Source: Acidobacteriota bacterium
Lineage (GTDB): Bacteria; Acidobacteriota; Terriglobia; Terriglobales; Acidobacteriaceae
Length of the DNA stretch: 6,415 bases
Direction of reading: 5' to 3'
Assembly (NCBI GenBank): GCA_021799945.1
Contig: JAJYZK010000191.1
Coordinates: forward strand, 1-6,415
The notes under the pieces are model-generated. The model was given only the letters and a program-made list of their open reading frames with translations, did no database searches and had not been told where the DNA came from. The position numbers and the translations under genes were made by a program. Shown here in pieces: positions 1-6,415 of the stretch (its first letter is position 1; each line of letters opens with the position of its first letter).

Positions 1-459
1 GTCGGTTGTGTCATCCACGCCGCTCGCGTTCAGCGGTCCGATCGGCGGCGGGGTCATGATATATGCGCCCTCCGAGCCATATTTGCCCCGCACGTCCTGA
101 AAGACTCGGATATACCCGGCCTTGACGAAGACGCCGTCGCCTTCCGGCAGCGTGTCCAGCATGAAGGGCGATTCCGTCTGCTTGGCCCGCCTGGCGGCGT
201 TATACGGAGTGCGCGTCAGCAGAATGGGAGCGTGGGTCGCGCCTTTGGGAATGACGATCACGGTGTACAGCCGGACTCCGTCCCGCATGGGGATCATCTC
301 CTCGCGCTTCACGTAGTCGTAGCCGGTGCGGGGAGGGTGAAATTCGGGAGGAATCTGGGAGACCGATCCGGGGGGCTGGGCCTGGAGCGCGCGGCCCGGA
401 GCGAAGGCGAGAAGCGGGGCCAGCAGGGCCGCGAAGGCAAGGCGGGAGAGCGAAGTCAT
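1..459 (-). CDS. CocE/NonD family (S15-like) secreted hydrolase, N-terminal part
   Basis: The minus frame from the ATG at 457-459 stays open for 153 codons to the window edge, so the C-terminal part is missing. Residues 1-27 look like a Sec signal peptide: an Arg at position 6, a hydrophobic Ala/Leu stretch at 7-20 and a possible cleavage after Ala27. The mature start resembles the X-Pro dipeptidyl-peptidase/alpha-amino-acid ester hydrolase fold: MRDGVRLYTVIVIP at 58-71, LLTRTPYN at 80-87 and FQDVRGKYGSEG at 120-131. In the CocE family the Tyr of the R-x-P-Y motif (Tyr86 here) helps form the oxyanion hole. The catalytic Ser (GxSYxG), Asp and His would lie beyond the edge and cannot be checked. 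The start is supported by an AGGAG at 467-471, 7 nt upstream. The gene is divergent from the VanZ-like gene. The likely role is periplasmic or secreted hydrolysis of ester or amide bonds. The substrate cannot be told: glutaryl-7-ACA acylase, amino-acid ester hydrolase and peptidase names are all used for relatives. Confidence 0.88.
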   Translation of the reverse strand, partial: MTSLSRLAFAALLAPLLAFAPGRALQAQPPGSVSQIPPEFHPPRTGYDYVKREEMIPMRDGVRLYTVIVIPKGATHAPILLTRTPYNAARRAKQTESPFMLDTLPEGDGVFVKAGYIRVFQDVRGKYGSEGAYIMTPPPIGPLNASGVDDTTD

Positions 460-709
460 GCAGTGGCTCCTCGGGTGGATTTCCTTACGCCGGCGCTTCT
501 CCCGGAGACTCCACGTGCGTTACTTCCCCTGGGCAAGACGGAACTCCGGCGCCGCGCCGGCATTCGGTCAGGACTCTCGACGCGCTCGTTGCGCTCTCCC
601 TTTTCGCTCCTTTTCGCTCTTCAGGGGTAGCGAAAGCGCCATTACCGCGGGGGCCCGAATGCGGCGGCGCGCCGCCGGCCGCCACGCTGTGTCCACTATA
701 ATCGAAGGC
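460..709. other. Divergent intergenic region with GC-rich palindromes
   Basis: These 250 bases separate the start of the CocE-like hydrolase (minus) from the VanZ-like gene (plus), so both promoters should lie here. Visible structure: a hairpin at 546-560 (ccggcg, 3-nt loop, cgccgg); two copies of ccttttcgctc at 599-609 and 609-619, followed by agcgaaa at 629-635, which can pair with 612-618; and a 16-nt perfect palindrome at 662-677 (cggcggcgcgccgccg). The plus frame of the VanZ-like gene is open back to 458, but the extension is Arg-rich, has no family resemblance and overlaps the hydrolase start region. I therefore treat it as noncoding. Confidence 0.6.
697..702 (+). promoter_or_regulatory. 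Perfect -10 box (TATAAT), possible leaderless promoter
   Basis: TATAAT occurs at 697-702, and the ATG of the VanZ-like gene begins at 710, seven bases after its end. Transcription from such a box normally starts about 7 bases downstream, which would place the first mRNA base at or next to the A of the start codon. No -35 match is seen around 673-680, where the sequence is GC-only and overlaps the 662-677 palindrome. The TG of an extended -10 is also absent. The box is seen directly; promoter function is inferred. Confidence 0.5.
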
Positions 710-1207
710 ATGGAAACGGCCCGCGCCTCCCGCCTGCGCATGGCTCTCGACTGGATTCCCGCCACGCTGGCGGTGCTGATGATCGTATTCGAATCGACCG
801 CAACCATGTCGGCGTCAAATACCAGCGCCTGGCTCTATCCTCTATGGGTGCGGCTCTTCGGCCCCATGTCTCCCGGCCGCTGGGCGGTGGTGCATCACCT
901 GATCCGCAAGACCGGACACTTTGTCGGCTATGGAACGGTGAGCGTGGCCTTCTTTTATAGCTGGCGGCAGACTCTGCGCCAGTTCGGGCGGCGCCACTGG
1001 AGCCTGTGGCGCCGGGCCGCGGCGCTGGCGGTGCTGTGCACCTTGATAGTGGCCAGCCTGGACGAATATCACCAGAGCTTTCTGCCCAGCCGCACCAGCT
1101 CTCCCTACGATGTGCTGCTGGATTTTTGCGGCGCCATCCTGGGGCAGTTGCTGCTGCTGGCCCTGCTCCAGATGACCTCCTGGCGGCCGCGTTACGAGGC
1201 CGCCTGA
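710..1207 (+). CDS. VanZ-like family membrane protein
   Basis: This 165-residue protein has about four hydrophobic segments (roughly 14-32, 68-85, 103-117, 136-153), as in the VanZ-like family (PF04892). The family signature is clear: RKTGHFVGY at 66-74, DEYHQSFLPSR at 118-128, and D134/D138 followed by Gly141 in the last helix. VanZ itself gives low-level teicoplanin resistance, but most chromosomal relatives have no known function, so resistance should not be assumed. I chose the ATG at 710 because family-like sequence begins just after it and a TATAAT ends at 702. There is no usable Shine-Dalgarno sequence: GAAGG at 704-708 is only 1 nt from the ATG. Met11 at 740 is the main alternative start. 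The 3' end overlaps the convergent DUF255 gene by 16 bases. Confidence 0.85.
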   Translation: METARASRLRMALDWIPATLAVLMIVFESTATMSASNTSAWLYPLWVRLFGPMSPGRWAVVHHLIRKTGHFVGYGTVSVAFFYSWRQTLRQFGRRHWSLWRRAAALAVLCTLIVASLDEYHQSFLPSRTSSPYDVLLDFCGAILGQLLLLALLQMTSWRPRYEAA

Positions 1208-3372
1208 GCGCCCGCGGCGGCCGGCTCGAAGAGCCGGAGAAGCTGCTCCGGATCGTAAACCGGCGGCTGACAGGCCGCTCCCTGGCAGACCACTGCGAAG
1301 CTTTCCCCGCCCTGCAACTGCGGCAGATGGGGCAGCGTCTCGGCCAGCGCGGGCGGGAGCCCGTCGGCGATCTGCCGGCGGCTGAGGCGGACCACGCTTT
1401 TGTTGACGGCGTAGCGCCGATTGGCCGCGGCGAACAGGCGCCGGGCCAGATCGTCCTCGCCTACCACCACCACCTGAAGATGGGGTAGTAAAAAGCGCTC
1501 CAGCGCCAGCGCGTAGGTTCCCGCATAGAGCCCGAAGTGCTCGACCACGCCGGCAAAGGCCTCCAGCGTGTCCTCGGCCTTGTCGCGCAGGCCGGCGAAT
1601 CCACCCAGGGAGTCCAGCCGCAGCAGGGCCGATACGGCCGAGGGATTGCCGGCGGGAGTGGGCGCATCCTGCAGCGGCTTGCGCCGCGCGGCCAGGGCTC
1701 CCAGCGCCTCGCCCGGAGCGAAGGCCGAGTCGAAGAATCCGCCCCCGTCGGCATCGTACAGCCGCCCGGTCATCCAGATCGCCAAATCCAGCGCGGCGCG
1801 GTAGAACCGGGGCTCGCCCGAGGCCAGCCAGCCATCTATGCAGGCGTGGATGAGAAAGGCGTAGTCGTCGAGCATTCCGGGGACCCGCCGCGGCGTGGCC
1901 GTTTCCTGCGGAGAGCGCGGAGGATACGCCACCACATGGGCCAACCCTTCCGCGGGATTCCACGCCTCCTTGAGGATGCGGTCCAGGGTGCGCAGCGCAA
2001 ACTCCCGCGCGTCGGCCAGGTCCAGAGCCTGCGCCGCTTCCAGATAGGCGGAGACGGCCAGCGCATTCCAGCTTGTATAGATCGTCCGGTCGATGAAAGG
2101 AACGGGACGCAGGCCCCGCGCGGCATACAGCTTGGCCCGGGCCGCGGCCAGCAGCGCCTCGGCCTCCGCGGAGGAGTGGCCCGTGCGCTGCGCTGCCTGC
2201 TCCAGCGTCCGCTTTACATGCAGAACGTTCCTGGCCGGATCGTGATGCATCTCGCCCAGCTCGCCGATGTCGTAGTACTCGCCGGCGACGGCCAGCTCGG
2301 CCGGCGCCAGCACGGCGGCGGCCTCGGCCCGGGTCCAGGTGAAGTAATCGCCGTCGTCCTCCAGATCGATGTCCGCATCCTGCGAGGCGTAAAAGCCCCC
2401 GCGCTCGCGGTCGCTGAGCCAGGCGTCCATCCAGCGGATGGTTTCGCGGGCCACCCGGGCGCAATCGGGGTCCCCAAAGCTCTGCCAGGCGTGGACGTAG
2501 TTTTTCAGCAGCTCGGCGTTGTCGTAGAGCATTTTTTCAAAATGCGGAACCACCCAGGCCTCATCCACGGAATAGCGGTGGAATCCGCCGCCGAGGTGGT
2601 CGTAGATGCCTCCCCTGGCCATGCGCTCGAGGGTGAAGCAGGCGGCCTGGCGGGCGGCCGCGTCGCCGGTGCGGGCGGCGACATCGAGCAGCAGATCGAT
2701 GGCCGCGGGGTGAGGGAACTTGGGCTGCCCGCCGAAGCCGCCGTTGCGGGGATCGAATTTATCCACGGTGGAGGCGGCCATGGCGTCCACCAGCGCCAGG
2801 CTGAGCGCGCCTCCGCGTCCGGCGAAGGTTTCGTTGTATTCGATGGCGTGCAGGACGCTGGCCGCCGACTCCAGCACCTGCTCCCGCTGGGTCTTCCAGG
2901 CGTTGGCGATGCCCAGCAGCACGCGCTCAAAGCCGGGGCGGCCGTAGCGGTCGTCGCGGGGAAAATACGTTCCACCGAAGAAAGGCTGACCCTGCGGCGT
3001 GAGCACGGCGGTAAGCGGCCATCCGCCTTGGCCGCTCATGGAGGAGACCGCGGCCTGGTGCCGGCTGTCCACCTCCGGGCGCTCGTCGCGGTCCACCTTG
3101 ATCGGCACAAAATGCCGGTTGATGATGGCGGCCAAGCCGGCGTCCTCATAGCTCTCGCGGTCCATCACGTGGCACCAGTGGCACCACACCGCCCCGATAT
3201 CCAGCAGGATGGGCTTGTCCTCGCTGGCGGCCAGCGCAAAGGCCTCCGGACCCCACTCCCGCCAGTCCACCGGCTGATGCATGGCCGAGCGCAGGTAGGA
3301 GGACGAGGCGTTGGCCAGCGCGTTCAGGCGGGCCGGAGGGGCGGGATTTGCGGCGTGGTTTTCCGTGGTCAT
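1192..3372 (-). CDS. DUF255 thioredoxin-fold protein (YyaL/SPATA20-like)
   Basis: This 726-residue protein matches the widespread YyaL/SPATA20 family: an N-terminal thioredoxin-like domain (PF03190, about 17-180) followed by a long alpha/alpha-barrel region resembling six-hairpin glycosidases. Diagnostic sequence includes HQPVDWREW at 32-40, the CxxC motif CHWC at 64-67 inside VWCHWCHVM, FVPIKVDRDERPEVD at 88-102, GQGGWPL at 114-120 and PFFGGTYFP at 130-138. Further on come GGFGGQPKFPHP, HFEKMLYDNAELL and QDADIDLEDDGDYFTW. Length is close to the usual 650-720. No signal peptide is seen, so the protein is probably cytoplasmic. Its biochemical role is unknown; a redox or sugar-related function is only suggested by the folds. 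The frame stays open upstream to an ATG at 3486 inside argG, but the ATG at 3372 has a GGAGG 5 nt upstream and gives the normal N-terminus. It lies 79 nt downstream of argG on the same strand. Confidence 0.93.
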   Translation of the reverse strand: MTTENHAANPAPPARLNALANASSSYLRSAMHQPVDWREWGPEAFALAASEDKPILLDIGAVWCHWCHVMDRESYEDAGLAAIINRHFVPIKVDRDERPEVDSRHQAAVSSMSGQGGWPLTAVLTPQGQPFFGGTYFPRDDRYGRPGFERVLLGIANAWKTQREQVLESAASVLHAIEYNETFAGRGGALSLALVDAMAASTVDKFDPRNGGFGGQPKFPHPAAIDLLLDVAARTGDAAARQAACFTLERMARGGIYDHLGGGFHRYSVDEAWVVPHFEKMLYDNAELLKNYVHAWQSFGDPDCARVARETIRWMDAWLSDRERGGFYASQDADIDLEDDGDYFTWTRAEAAAVLAPAELAVAGEYYDIGELGEMHHDPARNVLHVKRTLEQAAQRTGHSSAEAEALLAAARAKLYAARGLRPVPFIDRTIYTSWNALAVSAYLEAAQALDLADAREFALRTLDRILKEAWNPAEGLAHVVAYPPRSPQETATPRRVPGMLDDYAFLIHACIDGWLASGEPRFYRAALDLAIWMTGRLYDADGGGFFDSAFAPGEALGALAARRKPLQDAPTPAGNPSAVSALLRLDSLGGFAGLRDKAEDTLEAFAGVVEHFGLYAGTYALALERFLLPHLQVVVVGEDDLARRLFAAANRRYAVNKSVVRLSRRQIADGLPPALAETLPHLPQLQGGESFAVVCQGAACQPPVYDPEQLLRLFEPAAAGAQAAS

Positions 3373-3377
3373 GGCTG

Positions 3378-3382
3378 CCTCC
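3378..3382 (-). promoter_or_regulatory. Ribosome binding site deciding the DUF255 start
   Basis: GGAGG on the minus strand sits 5 nt before the ATG at 3370-3372. It favours this start over the in-frame ATG at 3486, which would overlap the end of argG and add 38 residues of low-complexity sequence that does not look like this family. Confidence 0.8.
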
Positions 3383-3391
3383 AGTGTAGGC

Positions 3392-3412
3392 TGCGCCGCG
3401 CCGCGCGGCGCA
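3392..3412 (-). repeat. GC-rich stem-loop between argG and the DUF255 gene
   Basis: tgcgccgc at 3392-3399 is the exact reverse complement of gcggcgca at 3405-3412, giving an 8-bp stem with a 5-nt loop. An overlapping perfect 14-nt palindrome occupies 3398-3411. It lies 40-60 nt after the argG stop and about 10 nt before the DUF255 ribosome binding site. No T-tract follows on the minus strand, so it is not a classic intrinsic terminator. It could act as a partial terminator, an mRNA-end stabiliser or nothing. Confidence 0.5.
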
Positions 3413-3451
3413 AGGCCGTCGAAGCTCCGGCGCAGGCGCCCGCCGCGGAGA

Positions 3452-5112
<1,661 letters not shown>

Positions 5113-5979
5113 CTAAACGCTCAGCACGGAAAACGGAGAGTCGCGGACCACAGCGTAGGTCAAATCGCGCATACGCCCAAATGCCCCGGAACGGGGACTT
5201 CTTCCGATAATCAGCACATCGGCATCTGACTCGAGAGCGGCCTCAAGGAGAGCTTGTTTCAGCGGACCGGCAGCGAGGCGAACCGGAGCTTCGGAACCAA
5301 GGAGCCGTTGAAGATCGGCGATCCGCCGCAGCGCTTCTCGTTTTTCTATCGGCTCGACCTTTTCTTCAAGGTGAAGTCCGATAGGAAGTCGCGCCTCCGC
5401 TGCTTGCAGCACATGGATGATTGTGAGTCTGGCGCGAATTTCTCGCGCTGCCTGGTTAGCGAAACGCAAGACCCTTTCGGAATCGGGACTGAGACCAATT
5501 GCGCACAACCATTCCCGGTGCTCCAGAGGGCGTGGGGCAATGGCCTCCGCATGTCTGCTTGTCAGGACCGGGCAGTCTGCGTCGTTCAGAACTTTGGCGG
5601 TAGTTGAGCCAAGCAGCATTTGTCGGAATCTGCCGGCATGTGTGGGCATGACGATGAGATCGAACCCACCGTCTTTTGCCACTCGAGCGATCCCTGTTGC
5701 CGGATCGCCGATCGCGAGAATTCTCGGAAACTCCGCAGCGGGAAATTCGGAGGCCAAGAACGAGTTAAGCCTCTCTCGGCCGACGGATAGATGATCCTCT
5801 GAAATCTCGGAGACCGACCTCACATAAAGCTCAAGTCCGCTGTAGCTGGCGGGATCGACAACATGCAACAGTGAAACGCGCGCTCCAACGAGCGTGGCTG
5901 CTCTTTTGACATATGCAGCCATCGCGACGCAGGAACGCGAGAAATCCACAGGGAAGAGGATGTTGCCGAACAGGGCCAT
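5113..5979 (-). CDS. Universal stress protein with two Usp domains
   Basis: This 288-residue protein consists of two Usp domains in tandem (about 4-141 and 155-288), each with the Rossmann-like UspA pattern. Domain 1 opens with ILFPVDFS, where Asp12 is the conserved nucleotide-contacting acid. It ends with VMPTHAGRFRQMLLGSTTAKVLNDADCPVL (110-139), the family's ATP-loop region, but the usual G-x2-G-x9-G-S/T is altered: only one Gly (116) precedes Gly124-Ser125. Domain 2 ends with DVLIIGRSPRSG (254-265) and TYAVVRDSPFSVLSV (274-288). It lacks the G-S/T part of the loop, so it is probably a non-nucleotide-binding partner domain. No signal peptide or membrane segment is seen, so the protein is probably cytoplasmic. 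Usp proteins act in survival of starvation, oxygen limitation or redox stress; the exact partner is unknown. GGAGA at 5986-5990, 6 nt before the ATG, supports the start. The broken CDGSH gene lies directly upstream on the same strand. Confidence 0.93.
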   Translation of the reverse strand: MALFGNILFPVDFSRSCVAMAAYVKRAATLVGARVSLLHVVDPASYSGLELYVRSVSEISEDHLSVGRERLNSFLASEFPAAEFPRILAIGDPATGIARVAKDGGFDLIVMPTHAGRFRQMLLGSTTAKVLNDADCPVLTSRHAEAIAPRPLEHREWLCAIGLSPDSERVLRFANQAAREIRARLTIIHVLQAAEARLPIGLHLEEKVEPIEKREALRRIADLQRLLGSEAPVRLAAGPLKQALLEAALESDADVLIIGRSPRSGAFGRMRDLTYAVVRDSPFSVLSV

Positions 5980-6099
5980 TGCAGGTCTCCAGGATCGGAT
6001 TCGCGATGACGGCTTTACGGTTCAATTTCAACGTGATCGAGCCGATGGAGAAGCTCGCGTCTCCCTCCCTGTTTCATCCATGGTCTGTCTCCCCTGGCC

Positions 6100-6337
6100 G
6101 AATCGGGCTTCATGAGCCGGCAGGTCGGCACGACCGCTACGTGTTGCCGGAATGGCCGCAGCGGCAGAGCGCGTATTGCGCCTGCGGCGGATACTCCTTT
6201 CCATCCCTATATTCGAGAGATTCGCCTTCCGCATTGGTAACGATCCATTTTTCGGCGAGCGGTAGGCCGCCGCTCACGAGATAGGGGCCGTCCTTTGTCA
6301 CTTCGATCTTAGCGCCAGGGCGTTGCTTCTTTTTCAT
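6100..6337 (-). pseudogene. Broken CDGSH-type iron-sulfur protein gene
   Basis: The frame from the ATG at 6335-6337 gives 66 residues ending at a TAG at 6137-6139. The sequence resembles a bacterial CDGSH protein: GPYLVSGGLPLAEKWIVTNAEGESL at 17-41, YRDGKEYPPQ at 43-52 and CRCGHSG at 58-64. The family continues with a segment like K-P-F-C-D-G-T/S-H that supplies the third Cys and the His of its 3Cys-1His [2Fe-2S] site. Here the expected Lys codon (AAG) is TAG. The third Cys codon survives at 6128-6130. One extra base (6127) then shifts the frame, after which D-L-P-A-H-E-A-R-F (6126-6100) echoes the CDGSH-H end. A good ribosome binding site (GGAGT at 6343-6347) shows the start was once used. 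The 66-residue product keeps only Cys58 and Cys60, so it should not hold a normal cluster. A sequencing error cannot be excluded but would need more than one event. Confidence 0.75.
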
Positions 6338-6415
6338 GGCAGACTCCGTTGTCGGCGATTTGCGCTCATTGCGAATGCTCTATGAGAGCCTCGCTACCGA
6401 CCTGCACCGACAGCA
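6338..6415. other. Edge sequence with two weak candidate gene ends
   Basis: Two readings are possible. On the minus strand, a frame entering from the right edge reads LSVQVGSEALIEHSQ and stops at a TGA (6366-6368). That would leave a 28-nt gap before the CDGSH start and suggest an operon. On the plus strand, ATGs in one frame at 6336 and 6375 open a frame to the edge (MADSVVGDLRSLR, then MLYESLATDLHRQ), but neither has a ribosome binding site. I cannot identify either product. No clear promoter is seen. Confidence 0.2.

Noticed and set aside
571..588. Similarity of tctcgacgcgc here and at about 5036-5046, considered as a dispersed repeat
   Set aside because: An 11-base match between two places in a 6.4-kb GC-rich window is expected by chance, and the flanks do not align.
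458..709. An 84-residue N-terminal extension of the VanZ-like protein from the ATG at 458
   Set aside because: The extension is Arg/Ser-rich, lacks family similarity, and its ATG overlaps the start codon of the divergent hydrolase. A -10 box lies inside it just before the better start.
710..1207. Glycopeptide-resistance cluster, suggested by the VanZ-like gene
   Set aside because: No vanHAX or vanRS-like genes are near, and most chromosomal VanZ-like proteins are unrelated to resistance clusters.
842..2464. A 540-codon minus-strand frame overlapping the DUF255 gene and running through the VanZ-like gene
   Set aside because: It is out of frame with the recognisable protein, is Arg/Gly/Ala-rich and low in complexity, and spans two real genes. 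It is a GC shadow.

Overview
The window reads as ordinary chromosome from a GC-rich bacterium. Acidobacteriota is the best guess, from the style of the tandem-domain universal stress protein, the E. coli-type ArgG and the DUF255 thioredoxin-fold protein. This is pattern recognition, not a phylogenetic result. I see no insertion sequence, phage gene, CRISPR array, tRNA or rRNA.

Layout from left to right: (i) 1-459, minus strand, the N-terminal 153 residues of a secreted CocE/NonD (S15-like) hydrolase that runs off the left edge. (ii) 460-709, a divergent intergenic region with GC-rich palindromes and a perfect TATAAT box. (iii) 710-1207, plus strand, a small VanZ-like membrane protein whose start lies where a leaderless transcript would begin. 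(iv) 1192-3372, minus strand, a 726-residue DUF255/YyaL/SPATA20-type protein, converging on the VanZ-like gene with a 16-base overlap. (v) 3452-4858, minus strand, argininosuccinate synthase (argG), whose C-terminal tail carries a 15-bp in-frame tandem repeat. (vi) 4859-5112, the argG leader and upstream spacer. (vii) 5113-5979, minus strand, a two-domain universal stress protein. (viii) 6100-6337, minus strand, a broken CDGSH iron-sulfur gene that keeps only half of its cluster-binding motif. (ix) 6338-6415, edge sequence with two weak candidate gene ends.

The genes do not form one obvious pathway. ArgG makes argininosuccinate for arginine synthesis, and the DUF255 gene could be read through from it. 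The stress protein and CDGSH remnant form a small stress/redox-flavoured pair on the same strand, in sequence that looks by eye less GC-rich than the left half. The points most worth a second look are the decayed CDGSH gene, the repeat-expanded ArgG tail and the possibly leaderless VanZ-like gene. I did not find a convincing new multi-gene system.
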